A stretch of DNA of 64,000 nt, taken from assembly GCA_023439185.1 (NCBI GenBank), contig JAEXOR010000049.1, positions 1 to 64,000 of the forward strand, in the 5' to 3' direction. Shown piece by piece: positions 1 to 9,469 of the stretch. Each line of letters starts with the position of its first letter. Position 1 is the stretch's first letter. This stretch comes from Bacillota bacterium (lineage in GTDB: Bacteria > Bacillota > Desulfotomaculia > Desulfotomaculales > Desulfallaceae). A program made the translations under genes and the position numbers. The notes below the pieces were generated by a model, which made no database searches, had not been told where the DNA came from, and saw only the letters and a program-made list of their open reading frames with translations.

Positions 1-603
1 CCCCCGTGATCCCCCGTAAAACATATCCAGAGACAGGGTCAGCCGGTCTTTCATCAGGTCGATCTCGGCCGGCGCATACTGGCGGGCCGACGGATTATGA
101 AAAAAGTTTGTAATTTCGGCGCCGAACAGCATGTTGAGGTCATCACCGTTCTGCAGTAGCCTTCCCTCGCGGGCGGTAAGGTTTAGCTTGTCCATGTGAC
201 CGGGATCGACGCCCTGGATTGACGTATAGGCCTGGTATTTACCCGCCGCCAGTCTGCCGGAAACCTCAATGAAGGGCACCACCGCTTCAACCTCCGGGAT
301 AGCGGCAAACAGGGCCACCGCTTGCTCGTCCAGCTCCTGTTGTTCACTTTGGCCCCTTCCGGGGCCTCCACCCTCGTCCGGCACCATGTACATGCCCTGC
401 GAAGCGGGCCGTACGTTAATGATGTTCAGGCTGCCCATCCGGGCCAGTTCCGCCTTAAAACCCTCATTCATGCCGATGCCGATGGAAACCATGATAATAA
501 TGGAAGCGGTGCCGATCAATACGCCGGTTACGGTGAGTACCGTCCGGACCTTCCGGCGCAGCAGGTTTTTCAGGGTCATTGTCACCAGATCGATACTATT
601 CAT
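1..603 (-). CDS. MacB/FtsX-type ABC transporter permease, 3' end cut by window edge
   Basis: Reading the complement from the ATG at 601-603 gives 201 codons without a stop to the window edge. The start encodes MNSIDLVTMTLKNLLRRKVR, the typical cytoplasmic lead-in of a MacB/FtsX permease, then a first membrane helix (TVLTVTGVLIGTASIIIMVS) and the beginning of the large extracytoplasmic MacB_PCD domain. The remaining three helices lie outside the window. It starts 5 nt after the stop of the CARDB protein gene and belongs to the same operon as the LolD/MacB-type ATPase at 2369-3085. The likely role is a mechanotransmission ABC system working on cell-envelope substrates; the substrate cannot be read from the sequence. 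No strong ribosome site precedes the ATG, so translational coupling is likely. Confidence 0.85.
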   Translation of the reverse strand, partial: MNSIDLVTMTLKNLLRRKVRTVLTVTGVLIGTASIIIMVSIGIGMNEGFKAELARMGSLNIINVRPASQGMYMVPDEGGGPGRGQSEQQELDEQAVALFAAIPEVEAVVPFIEVSGRLAAGKYQAYTSIQGVDPGHMDKLNLTAREGRLLQNGDDLNMLFGAEITNFFHNPSARQYAPAEIDLMKDRLTLSLDMFYGGSRG

Positions 604-608
604 CTTGA

Positions 609-2375
609 TCAATCATTTTCATCAAATTCAATACTCCGCTTTCTTTTCCTTTTGGCGATCACGGCGCCCGATGCCGCCGCGGCGACAATGCCAACGCCCA
701 GACCGCCCCAAAAGGATTTGTTGGTGAACACTTTTTTCAGGCCCCCCCCGCCCTGGTCCATACCCTCGGGAGGCATTTGCCCCGCGGGGTCGAAGGGAGG
801 CGCCTCGACAGCGTTGACGGTAAACTCCCGCACATACTCCTGGGGTTCTCCGGAGGGGTCGTCAAAGGTAAAGACCAGTTTCCCGTTCAGCGCCCCCGCT
901 GCTGTGGGGATAATGCTGCTTTCGAAGTAGTCGTAGGCGCCGGAATCGAAATTGCCGATATACAACTGCTTTTGCTGTACGTCAAAGTCCCCCTCCACCC
1001 GGACCATTAAATTGCCGAGCTTGGTCTTGCCCGTGTTGTAAAACTCCACGCTGATGGGCACGGGTTCTCCAATGAATACTTCCGGCGGCAGGCTGATTTC
1101 ACCGGCGCTGAGTTGAGACTGCTGAATCACGGGAATCCCGATCAGTTCGGTGGCCTCGTACTCTTTCCCATCCTCGTCCTGATATTCTAAATTGGCGGTC
1201 ACGGTATACGTCCGGGGCTCGGCGTCGGGGATGGTGTACATAATCATGTTCTGCCCGGATACCCCCTTCGGCCCGATGGAATCAATGAAAAAGGTATTAC
1301 TGCTGCCCACCGGGGTAAAGACGATTTTCCCTTCCTCGTCCGAGTCGATGCCGGTCAAATAAACCTTGATATTGTTGACGGTCCTGGTGCTGCTGGTATT
1401 AAGGAAGGACATCTCCAGGCTGAACCGCTCCCCGGCCCGTACCACCACCGGTTCGAAACGGTAGCTGTTGATGATGATTTTGGGAATCAGCTTGCTGTTG
1501 GAGCCGTTGACGTTAACCCCGGTGTACTGGTTCACCGTCACCTTGGCGTCACCCCCGGCCTGGTCCTCGTATTCCAGGCTGATCTGGATATTATAATACT
1601 TGGACTGGAGCTCTTCACCGGCAAAAAACGTAAACTCCGCGGCATGGGAATTGCCCGGGTCCAGGCTTCCGATCATTTTTATGTCGGGAGACCTGGAGAA
1701 GATACCCTCGTCGCCTTTAACCGACACTTTGACGTTCTCCGCCCGGGTTTTCCCAGTATTTTTCACCGCGAAGGAGAGGGAAAAGGTTTCGTTTGACCTG
1801 ACCGCATTGGGCGATACAATGATGTTATTAATGGCCATATCGGCGCTTTTTTCCCGGCCCTCCACTCTGATGAACACATTGAACTCGTCCGTATAACTAC
1901 GCTGCTGTTCATCGTAGTAATCGGCCCTGATACCGATACTGTAATTTCCGCTGGTCATCTTCTCCGAAGCCAGGAGGGTGTATTCGAGTTTGGTCTGCCG
2001 GTTGCTGTCGAGAGTTTTCAGATGCTTGCTACTCGACGCGCCCAAATGGATGAACTCATCATTTTTCAGACCGGTGATGGAGACCCTGAGGTCTTTGGCC
2101 GCCTTGTTGCTGGCGTTGGAAAGGACAATGCTGATGGTTAACTCTTCCCCAGCCTGCACAATTTCGGGACTGTAACTAACATCCTTAAGCACCAGAACGG
2201 GCCTGCCGTAGCTTTCCCTGCTTGTTGACTCAATTACTTCATTTCCATAAGCAGCTTCGGCCACAGAATAATTAATGCCGGTGTCATTTTGGCCGCCTCC
2301 GGCCGGCAGAACCAGCATACTGTAAAAAACCAAAAGCAAAACCTGTAAAATAACGGGTAATCTCTTCCTCAACAC
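609..2375 (-). CDS. Secreted, membrane-anchored CARDB/NEW3-type repeat protein
   Basis: 588 residues. An N-terminal signal peptide (hydrophobic stretch at residues 8-25) is followed by four tandem beta-sandwich units of about 120 residues, each with phrases such as 'AGEELTISIVLSNAS', 'NETFSLSFAVKNTG', 'AGERFSLEMSFLNTS' and 'GEPVPISVEFYNTG'. This is the pattern of CARDB/NEW3 adhesion-like domains (COG1361 type). The C-terminus has one membrane helix (about 555-575) and a short basic tail (AKRKRKR). It would sit on the outer face of the membrane. It overlaps the ATPase gene by 7 nt and is followed 5 nt later by the permease gene, so it is probably an accessory ectodomain subunit of that ABC system. 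Function beyond this is unknown. Confidence 0.85.
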   Translation of the reverse strand: MLRKRLPVILQVLLLVFYSMLVLPAGGGQNDTGINYSVAEAAYGNEVIESTSRESYGRPVLVLKDVSYSPEIVQAGEELTISIVLSNASNKAAKDLRVSITGLKNDEFIHLGASSSKHLKTLDSNRQTKLEYTLLASEKMTSGNYSIGIRADYYDEQQRSYTDEFNVFIRVEGREKSADMAINNIIVSPNAVRSNETFSLSFAVKNTGKTRAENVKVSVKGDEGIFSRSPDIKMIGSLDPGNSHAAEFTFFAGEELQSKYYNIQISLEYEDQAGGDAKVTVNQYTGVNVNGSNSKLIPKIIINSYRFEPVVVRAGERFSLEMSFLNTSSTRTVNNIKVYLTGIDSDEEGKIVFTPVGSSNTFFIDSIGPKGVSGQNMIMYTIPDAEPRTYTVTANLEYQDEDGKEYEATELIGIPVIQQSQLSAGEISLPPEVFIGEPVPISVEFYNTGKTKLGNLMVRVEGDFDVQQKQLYIGNFDSGAYDYFESSIIPTAAGALNGKLVFTFDDPSGEPQEYVREFTVNAVEAPPFDPAGQMPPEGMDQGGGGLKKVFTNKSFWGGLGVGIVAAAASGAVIAKRKRKRSIEFDEND

Positions 2376-3085
2376 GGCAAGCTTCTCTCCTGTTCCCTCT
2401 CGTTTTTCTCTATCCGGTCAATATTGCCGTCCTTAATATAAAGAATTCTGTCGGCATATTGGGAAATCTCGTTATCATGGGTTACAATAATCAGGGTTTG
2501 GTTGTGTTCCCCGGCCAAAGAGGTGATCAAATCCATAACCTCCCGGGTAGTCCTGGAATCCAGGTTTCCCGTGGGCTCGTCGGCAAAGACGATCTCCGGG
2601 TTGGCGACAAAGGCCCGGGCGATACTCACCCTTTGCTGCTGGCCCCCGCTCATCTGGGACGGCTTGTGCTGCAAACGTTTCCCAAGGCCCACGGCCTTCA
2701 GCATTTCTTTGGCCCTTTTTTCCCTGATCTGCCTGGGCAGGCCCTTAAAAACCAGGGGCAGGTTTACATTCTCCAGGGCGGTAAGGGTCTCCAAAAGGTT
2801 ATAGGACTGAAACACGAAGCCGATATATTTTTGCCGCAGCCGGGTAAGCTGGGTCTCGTCCATTTTTCCCAGGGCATATTTTTTGATCCTTATTTCACCC
2901 CTGGTCGGCCTTTCCAGCCCGGCCATCAAATTCAACAGCGTGGATTTTCCAGAACCCGAAGTGCCCAAAAGGCAGCAAAACTCCCCCTTCCCGATGGTAA
3001 AGCTGACGTCGTCCAGGGCCACCACCTTTTCACTGCCCATCCGGTATAACTTCCGCACGTTCTTCAGTTCGATGATATTCTCCAT
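2369..3085 (-). CDS. LolD/MacB-family ABC transporter ATPase
   Basis: 238 residues, the normal size for this family. Walker A GTSGSGKST (about 41-49), Q-loop in 'FVFQSYNLLETLT', signature MSGGQQQR (about 145), Walker B 'IVFADEPTGNLDS' and the switch His in 'IIVTHD' are all present, so it should be catalytically competent. 'EPTGNLDS' and the 'SYNLL..LTALENV' region are characteristic of LolD/MacB/FtsE-type ATPases that drive FtsX-fold permeases. It is the first gene of a minus-strand operon with the CARDB protein (7-nt overlap) and the permease. The start is the ATG at 3083-3085 with a GGCCGGA-type site upstream. Confidence 0.95.
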   Translation of the reverse strand: MENIIELKNVRKLYRMGSEKVVALDDVSFTIGKGEFCCLLGTSGSGKSTLLNLMAGLERPTRGEIRIKKYALGKMDETQLTRLRQKYIGFVFQSYNLLETLTALENVNLPLVFKGLPRQIREKRAKEMLKAVGLGKRLQHKPSQMSGGQQQRVSIARAFVANPEIVFADEPTGNLDSRTTREVMDLITSLAGEHNQTLIIVTHDNEISQYADRILYIKDGNIDRIEKNEREQERSLPC

Positions 3086-3595
3086 TTCCGGCCTGCCTTT
3101 TTGAACAAAAGCTATTAATTCGACACTTTCTTTATTTAAGTTGAAATTTCCTCTTAAAAAGGGAAAAATTATCTTAAATTTTTTGTGGCCATTTTTTATA
3201 AAAATAATGAGATTCCAGACACAAAAGAAAAGATGTTAAAAATACTTTAAAATGGAATTATTGCATCTTTTTGAAGGATTATGGTAATCCATGGCGAAAG
3301 GAAATTTAATGGCGGTCAGTTCATCAACCGATACACGAGGCAATTATAAAATAGACATTATTGTCTAAATCATTTTACATTGTTCGGTTAGACCTGGGCA
3401 GATTTATGACAGAATGGAACGCCGTACCTTGCTTACGCAGCTTATAACTGGTTAGATCCACAAAATGGCAGCCAAAATTGGGCTTCTGGTATGGTGGCGA
3501 CACGGACGGGAATTCAAAGCTTAGATGAAAGAAATCAGAGAGGTGCTAATCAGCACCTCTCTATTCCCAGTTGAAGCAGAAAGGTTGAAGAGGCA
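3086..3595. other. 510-bp intergenic region between divergent ABC loci, with possible short coding remnants and a hairpin
   Basis: AT-rich at 3086-3400, with no gene of normal length. A 19-codon reading frame at 3309-3368 has an AAAGGAAA site 6 nt upstream of its ATG. A second open stretch, 3410-3574, runs 54 codons to a TGA with a protein-like composition (starts QNGTPYLAYAAYNWLDPQNG) but lacks a start codon. A perfect 11-bp inverted repeat (3537-3547 / 3552-3562, loop aatc) lies just before the exporter gene at 3596; no T-run follows, so it is not a canonical terminator. Promoters for both flanking loci must lie here, but I could not assign them with confidence. Confidence 0.5.
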
Positions 3596-5731
3596 TTGAA
3601 AAAACTATATCAATATATTTGGCAAGTATTCTGGCGCAGCAAAAATCTAAGCATTTCTTACTTACTCGCATTGTTCTTAGCTGTTGTCCTGGTTATCATT
3701 TGTTTTCATATTCAAATACGCTATCATTATACCTTTGATACTTTAAGGCTCTTGGTTTGGCCAAATATCCTTTTCATTGTTTTTTTTATCTATATCAGCT
3801 ACGAACTGACTGTCAAATTACACGATCATGACATGGCGGAATATTTGCAAACCTATGGCCAGGGGTTATGGAAAACCTACGGGGCGATTCTTTTATGCCT
3901 GCTGACTCTCATGATGCTCCCCGCGCTATTATTTTCAGCCTTTACCGTCTTTTTATACTTTTTTATTCAGGCCCAGTATGTTCCCTTTTTGCTTCATCTG
4001 CTTAAATTGTCCCTGTTATATTTTATTTTAGCCTTTTTCAGCGGCGGAATGTTGGGCACCACCATGGCGGCAGTATTAAAAACCAGGCGATTGGCGGCAT
4101 ACAGTCTAACCCTGCTGTTCTTGTTCCTGAACACAATGGCTCCCATTGCTCTTTTTCGCGTTCCATATTTACTTTTCAACGCCTATGGCGGTGAAAAAAT
4201 ACTTTATAATATCAAGGACTTTGTTACGATTATCCCATTGGAACTGGGGAGTACATTCGAGATCGTTCCCCTGTACGGGTTTCCAATGGAACCGCATCGC
4301 TGGCTGCTGGCGATTTTCTGGCTTTTATTTCCTTTAACCTTGATTTTATATGCATGCTTTGCCGCCGGTAAAAAGAAAAAAGTTCTTTTGGCCGTAAGCA
4401 GTTTGTTGGTGGTTCTGACGGTGGGGCTATTTTCCTGGCGCGGCTCCACGCTAATAATGGACATGAGGACGACTTCTTTTGTAATAGGAGACAATATATA
4501 TTATACGCAGATGGGGCACAGCCCAGCGGCTTTGCGTGACAATCCCCAAGAGTTTGCCGTCACCGCATACAAAATGGATTTGACAGTAGGCAACGAACTG
4601 CATGCCATGGTAGAACTGACCGTCGACAATCCCAACTTGGAGCAATACGATTTTACCTTATACCACGGGTATAAAGTAAAATCGGTCACCAACGCAGACG
4701 GGCAGCCGGTCCCGTTTGTGCGCAAAGAGGATTACATGACCGTAAGCCCTACCGCCGGCACCAAGCGCCTGCTTTTTCAATATTCGGGGAAATCACCGAA
4801 ATACTATGCCAATCGCCAGGCGATCACCCTGCCGGGTTATTTTGCTTATTACCCCAGGGCGGGCAGACAGGAGATTTGGTCGCAAGCCAATAATTACAGC
4901 TATGTTATTGCCCTTCCCGCCACAGACAGCGAGTATACCGTAACCGTTCATTCCAATCTGCCGGTTTACAGTAATTTGGCCGGCGCTCATAACTCCTTTC
5001 AGGGGAAAAGCAACGGCTTGACTTTGTTGGCAGGCATGTACAGCCAGATGACGGATAACCTTTATGCGGAACCCATGCGGGAGGATGTCCCTGCTCCCAA
5101 TGACGCTGTGATCCGGGAAGCGGATGCCGAAATCACGGCAGCTTGTGAACGCTTGCAGCGCTCTCCGGCGCCTTTTGTGATTGGAGATAGAAAAATTTTT
5201 CAGGCCCCCAGGACATTTCACCTTAATTCCCAGACGGAAAGCGCGGTTGTCATGAGCGATCATATTACCACTGACGGCATTTATGACGGCAAATCCCTAG
5301 CCATGGAGATTATGCGCGCCCATTTTAATCAGCAAGGGGAGACGTTATTTCCCTCGTACTATTTATCCTGCCTTTTTGACACCCTGGATCAAAATGACCC
5401 GCAGGCAGCAACCCCCATGGACCCGGTATCTCTGTTAAAAGAGTTGGATGAATTTTTATCTTTGGATGCGCAAGTCAGCAGCGTGACTCAAGAAGAATTT
5501 CAAGCATTGACTGAACCTGAAAAAGCTAAACATTTAAAAAAGGAGCAATGTCGCAGTGAAATGTTCTTATCCACTCATCAGAAAACCGCCTACTATCTTT
5601 TTTATCAATCTCCCCGCAAGGATGAAAACCTGCGCGCGTATTTTGACTTTTTTACATCAGAAAATAAGGAGCACTACCTAGTTTTGGCCGAAAAATTATT
5701 AAGAAAGGAAGTCGGGCATGCTGACCGTTAA
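3596..5731 (+). CDS. ABC-2-type permease with large extracytoplasmic M1-peptidase-like domain (copy 1)
   Basis: 711 residues. The first ~290 residues hold about seven membrane helices (for example 20-43, 54-73, 92-112, 135-160, 165-190, 240-260, 263-281). The remaining ~420 residues form a soluble, probably external domain. Its first half ('MDLTVGNELHAMVELTVDN', 'FTLYHGYKVKSV', 'YSGKSPKYYANRQAI') resembles the N-terminal beta domain of M1 aminopeptidases; the second half has 'NSQTESAVVMSDHIT' but no HEXXH zinc motif, so peptidase activity is unlikely. The TTG start at 3596 is chosen because the paralogue at 7295 also starts with TTG and the two N-termini align from residue 1; an AAAGG/GAAGAGG site precedes it. 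It overlaps the ATPase gene by 14 nt. The substrate is unknown. Confidence 0.75.
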   Translation: MKKLYQYIWQVFWRSKNLSISYLLALFLAVVLVIICFHIQIRYHYTFDTLRLLVWPNILFIVFFIYISYELTVKLHDHDMAEYLQTYGQGLWKTYGAILLCLLTLMMLPALLFSAFTVFLYFFIQAQYVPFLLHLLKLSLLYFILAFFSGGMLGTTMAAVLKTRRLAAYSLTLLFLFLNTMAPIALFRVPYLLFNAYGGEKILYNIKDFVTIIPLELGSTFEIVPLYGFPMEPHRWLLAIFWLLFPLTLILYACFAAGKKKKVLLAVSSLLVVLTVGLFSWRGSTLIMDMRTTSFVIGDNIYYTQMGHSPAALRDNPQEFAVTAYKMDLTVGNELHAMVELTVDNPNLEQYDFTLYHGYKVKSVTNADGQPVPFVRKEDYMTVSPTAGTKRLLFQYSGKSPKYYANRQAITLPGYFAYYPRAGRQEIWSQANNYSYVIALPATDSEYTVTVHSNLPVYSNLAGAHNSFQGKSNGLTLLAGMYSQMTDNLYAEPMREDVPAPNDAVIREADAEITAACERLQRSPAPFVIGDRKIFQAPRTFHLNSQTESAVVMSDHITTDGIYDGKSLAMEIMRAHFNQQGETLFPSYYLSCLFDTLDQNDPQAATPMDPVSLLKELDEFLSLDAQVSSVTQEEFQALTEPEKAKHLKKEQCRSEMFLSTHQKTAYYLFYQSPRKDENLRAYFDFFTSENKEHYLVLAEKLLRKEVGHADR

Positions 5732-6569
5732 AAATTTAAACAAGAGTTATGGGCGGAAAAAAGTGCTGCATTCCATTGATTTGGAATTTGATAAACAAGT
5801 ATATGGATTGCTGGGGGCCAATGGAGCAGGCAAAACTACCTTGATCCGCTGCATGGCCGGGTTATATGAGCCTCAGCAGGGACAGATCTTGTATCATAAG
5901 CAGCCGATTCAAAATTCAGCCGCGTTTCTTCATGATCTGGGCTATTTACCGCAGGCTTTTGGTATGTTTCAGGAGCTTACCCTCTATGAAATGATGGAGT
6001 ATATCTGCTGTTTAAAAAAGATTGACCAAAGCCAGTACAGCAACGCAATTGAACAAGCTTTAAGCAGTGTTAATTTGGATGACAAAAAACATGACCGGAT
6101 TAAAACCCTGTCCGGCGGTATGGTCCGCCGAGCCGGCATCGCCCAAGCGATCATCGGCTTCAGCAAAGTGATGTTGCTGGATGAACCGACTGCAGGACTT
6201 GATCCCAGCGAACGGGCCCGTTTTAAAAATACGATTAATACCATTAAAAAAGACCGTATGATCTTAATTTCCACCCATATTGTCGAAGATGTGGACGCTT
6301 GCTGTCAAAGCGTAATCGTAATAGAAGCAGGCCGGGTTTTATTTCAGGGATCATGTGAGCAGTTAAAACAGGCGGCGGCTCAAAAGGTGTACCTGGTCAA
6401 AGCTGAGGATTCCGACAGTATTGGCGGAGATAAATTTATTCTAAAGGTTAATGAAGTCCAGGGGGAGATTTATCATCGCGTTCTGGCCAAGGGAAAACAA
6501 AATTATCCTTATGAGAAGAACCCGACTTTGGAAGACGGCTATATGTGTTTGATCAAGGGGATTGCCTGA
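5718..6569 (+). CDS. ABC-2-type transporter ATPase (CcmA-like)
   Basis: 283 residues. Walker A GANGAGKTT (about 33-41), Q-loop in 'YLPQAFGMFQELT', signature LSGGMVRR (about 131), Walker B 'VMLLDEPTAGLDP' and the switch His 'ISTHIVEDV' are present. This is the CcmA/ABC-2 exporter type. It overlaps the ectodomain permease by 14 nt and the small permease by one base (TGATG), so the three genes are translationally coupled and should form one transporter. Its first ~23 residues (LTVKNLNKSY...KKVLHSIDLEF) match the broken ATPase frame at 9435. Confidence 0.92.
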   Translation: MLTVKNLNKSYGRKKVLHSIDLEFDKQVYGLLGANGAGKTTLIRCMAGLYEPQQGQILYHKQPIQNSAAFLHDLGYLPQAFGMFQELTLYEMMEYICCLKKIDQSQYSNAIEQALSSVNLDDKKHDRIKTLSGGMVRRAGIAQAIIGFSKVMLLDEPTAGLDPSERARFKNTINTIKKDRMILISTHIVEDVDACCQSVIVIEAGRVLFQGSCEQLKQAAAQKVYLVKAEDSDSIGGDKFILKVNEVQGEIYHRVLAKGKQNYPYEKNPTLEDGYMCLIKGIA

Positions 6570-7198
6570 TGGCCAGATTAATTCTGGAACTGAAGAACCT
6601 GCGCTTTTATTTCCTGATCCCTTATTTCACCATGATATTAGCCGCCTTGGGAGTACTGGCAACATTGAAAAATTCCGGCGGTAAAGATTTAGCCGCCTGC
6701 GCAAATGTAATGCAGATATTTGTTTCCGGATTTGCCATTTGGTGGCCGGTTTTTATTCTTAAAGAGTATCTGCATGCACCGGGAAAAGAACTTCTTTTTG
6801 TCTACAAATCGGCGCAAAATAGCCTTATGGTCAAAATGCTGTTGCTCTGGGGGTTATATGCGCTTCATGTTGCGGTTCTGTTTATTTACTTTTCCAGCTT
6901 GTTTCAACCTGTCATCTATTTGTTAATCGCCATTGTTGTTCAGTGTCTGTTCCTAATCGCTTTAGCTTATGTCCTGGCCCTGTTGCTGCAGAATACATTT
7001 ATTCCTTTGCTTTTCAATTTTGCCTATGTATTCACTATGTCCATGGTTTGGTATAATTCCCCCATCAGTATTTTTACCAAGGGAATTCCTGATAATCCCG
7101 GTATATTAAATACTTCTGTAGTTATTTTGATATTAGCCGGGCTCCTTTTGGTAGCAGGCTATCAAATAGAGAAACGCTTGTACAAAAGCAACATTTGA
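6569..7198 (+). CDS. Small ABC-2-type membrane permease subunit
   Basis: 209 residues from the ATG at 6569, which overlaps the ATPase stop as TGATG and has AAGGGG 8 nt upstream. About six membrane helices (around 12-32, 45-68, 88-108, 110-135, 138-160, 180-200). The opening 'MARLILELKNLRFYFLIPY' is the short basic lead-in typical of ABC-2 permeases. It is probably the second membrane subunit beside the 711-residue ectodomain permease. No close family is recognised; function is inferred from context. There is no second copy of this gene after the paralogue at 7295. Confidence 0.75.
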   Translation: MARLILELKNLRFYFLIPYFTMILAALGVLATLKNSGGKDLAACANVMQIFVSGFAIWWPVFILKEYLHAPGKELLFVYKSAQNSLMVKMLLLWGLYALHVAVLFIYFSSLFQPVIYLLIAIVVQCLFLIALAYVLALLLQNTFIPLLFNFAYVFTMSMVWYNSPISIFTKGIPDNPGILNTSVVILILAGLLLVAGYQIEKRLYKSNI

Positions 7199-7294
7199 CA
7201 TGTTAAATATATATTCTTTAATGGACAGATTTGCAATTCCGATGATATATCCGGCAATTGCTATTCCTGTCCCTGCTCTTAAGGGGGACTCGGT

Positions 7295-9469
7295 TTGAGG
7301 AAATTATATAAAGCTACGCTATCCATATTCTTACGCAGCAAAAATCTGAGCCTGCCATATTTCATTTTATTGGCTCTAACCCTGATGCATTTTATATTTT
7401 ACTTAAATAACCACTTGCAATATCAGGATATATTCTCCACTTGCGTTTGGCTGGCGCGCCCCTGCATCTTCCTGATTGTCTTTTTCATTTATTGCAGCTA
7501 CGAGCTTGCGGTCAAAATGTACGACAACAACATGGCGGAGTACTTTAAAGCATACCGGCAGGGGTTACTCAAAGCTTACGCGGCAATCATCCTGTGCTTA
7601 TTAACAATCGTTGCGCTCCCTGCCGTCATGTTTTTTGCCTTTATCCTATTTATATATTATCATGCCAATGTTCAATATCTTCCTTTTTTAATCCACCTAG
7701 TGAAACTGTCTGTGCTGTATTTTGGGTTATCGTTCGTAATTGGCATCATGCTGGGAACAGCGATGGCCGCCGGGCTAAAGACCAAAAGGTTGGCCGTATA
7801 CAGCCTTACGATTATTTTTATGTTGTTAAACACTACTTCCACTGATGCCCTTTTCAGAGTGCCGTATTTGCTTTTCAACTCTTATCCGGCCGAGAGAATG
7901 CTTTACTGCTTCAAGGATTTTCTTACCGTCGTACCATATCAATTAGGGAGCACCTTTATGATCTACCCTATTTACGGATTCCCGATGGAACCAATCCGGT
8001 GGATTTTGGCCGGGTTCTGGGTTTTATTTCCCTTAACCCTAATCCTAACCGAGTGTTTTAACCGAAGGGCTAAAAAAGCGCTGTTGGCCGCCAGTTGCCT
8101 GATTGTGCTGCTGGGCGTCGGCTTGTTTTCCGTCCGGGGGTCGACTTTGTCAATGGACATGAGAGTTGATTCTTATCCCTACGCCGATCCCTTTTATTAC
8201 ATGGATAGACCCGAAGAAGATGATAGTGACGATGAAACCGGATTCATTATTGAAGAATATAAAATGGATTTGACAATCAGCAATGAACTGCACGCCGTGG
8301 TGGAAGTCGTCCTTGACAATCATGATTTGGACAGCTATGATTTTACCCTTTATCATGGGTACATCCTGACCGGCGTTCGCACGGAAGACGGGGAGATACC
8401 CTTTACCCGCGCGGGTGATTACATCAGTATCGGCAGCTTAAACGGCGCAGACAGGCTTACCTTTACATATCACGGCAAATCGCCGAAGTATTACGCCAAC
8501 CGGCAAGCGATAGCCTTACCCGGATATTTTGCCTATTATCCCAAGCCCGGCCGGACAAATATATGGGATTTGGATCGGTATGGCTATGTCATCAACACCT
8601 CACCCAATGAAAGCAACTATTCGGTGCAAGTCCGGTCCGGTTTAAAGATATTCTGCAACCTCGCCGGCAGCGGCAACGCCTTCCACGGCAAGTCAAACGG
8701 GGTGACGTTGCTGGCCGGCATGTATGATAAGGTGGCTGAAAATATATACGCGGAGCCGATGCGCGGCGATTTGCCGAAAAGAGAATATATTGATGAGGCG
8801 CAAGAACTATTAGTTGATATATTCAGGCGCTTGGACCGGCCGGTACCGGAATTGTTCAGCCGGATCGCGGACAAGAAATTCTTTCAAGTACCCCATAGTT
8901 TTGCGCTTAACTCCAACACCGAGGATGCTGTAGTCATGAGCGACCACATTACATCTGTTTATTGTAACAGTGGGCCGCAATTAGCCGAGAGCATCATGGG
9001 ATCGATCATTAAATTTAATAAGTCTAGTTCTTTACAGTCACTAAGTGAATTGTCGGCTATTAGTTTCAGCAGGGACTATCTAAAATATCTTTTTAACCGG
9101 CAAGACGAGACCGACCCGCTGTTTCAAAACGCGACCGACCTTACTCTGCTTCTGGAAGAGATAGATGAAATGCAATTTCTAGCCGCAAAAGACTCCAATG
9201 TGGATCGAGAGACATATTTAAATATGAATGAGCAAGAAAAAAAAGCACATTTAGATGATGAAAAACGGTTGTCCAATTTAGGCCGAATTGTCAGTGACAA
9301 GGCGGCCAAATATCTATTTTATGAATCACCTCGCCAAGAAGAAAACCTGCGCATTTTCTTCGATTATTTTACTGCGGCAAGTGAAGCAGACTACTTGGAA
9401 TTGGTGGAAAGAATCGTGAAGGAGGAACTGAGGGATGAGCGCAGTCAAAAATCTGAGCAAGAGCTTTAA
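7295..9469 (+). CDS. ABC-2-type permease with M1-peptidase-like ectodomain (copy 2, paralogue of 3596 gene)
   Basis: 724 residues, similar along its whole length to the 711-residue protein at 3596: same TTG start and N-terminus (LRKLY... / LKKLY...), same seven-helix region, and the same ectodomain landmarks 'YKMDLTISNELHAVVEV', 'GKSPKYYANRQAIALPGYFA', 'FHGKSNGVTLLAGMYDK' and 'VVMSDHIT'. An acidic insert (EEDDSDDE, about 308-315) marks the start of its ectodomain. There is no HEXXH motif here either. AAGGGGG lies about 12 nt before the start. Its 3' end overlaps a truncated ATPase frame (9435), just as copy 1 overlaps its ATPase, showing that a whole cassette was duplicated. Copy 2 may borrow the copy 1 ATPase. 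Confidence 0.75.
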   Translation: MRKLYKATLSIFLRSKNLSLPYFILLALTLMHFIFYLNNHLQYQDIFSTCVWLARPCIFLIVFFIYCSYELAVKMYDNNMAEYFKAYRQGLLKAYAAIILCLLTIVALPAVMFFAFILFIYYHANVQYLPFLIHLVKLSVLYFGLSFVIGIMLGTAMAAGLKTKRLAVYSLTIIFMLLNTTSTDALFRVPYLLFNSYPAERMLYCFKDFLTVVPYQLGSTFMIYPIYGFPMEPIRWILAGFWVLFPLTLILTECFNRRAKKALLAASCLIVLLGVGLFSVRGSTLSMDMRVDSYPYADPFYYMDRPEEDDSDDETGFIIEEYKMDLTISNELHAVVEVVLDNHDLDSYDFTLYHGYILTGVRTEDGEIPFTRAGDYISIGSLNGADRLTFTYHGKSPKYYANRQAIALPGYFAYYPKPGRTNIWDLDRYGYVINTSPNESNYSVQVRSGLKIFCNLAGSGNAFHGKSNGVTLLAGMYDKVAENIYAEPMRGDLPKREYIDEAQELLVDIFRRLDRPVPELFSRIADKKFFQVPHSFALNSNTEDAVVMSDHITSVYCNSGPQLAESIMGSIIKFNKSSSLQSLSELSAISFSRDYLKYLFNRQDETDPLFQNATDLTLLLEEIDEMQFLAAKDSNVDRETYLNMNEQEKKAHLDDEKRLSNLGRIVSDKAAKYLFYESPRQEENLRIFFDYFTAASEADYLELVERIVKEELRDERSQKSEQEL

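Noticed and set aside
3537..3562. Perfect 11-bp hairpin as a transcription terminator
   Set aside because: No T-run follows on either strand within 10 nt, so it is not called a terminator; it is kept as an unexplained structure.
3596..5731. Active M1 aminopeptidase fused to the permease
   Set aside because: No HEXXH-x18-E zinc site could be found in either copy.
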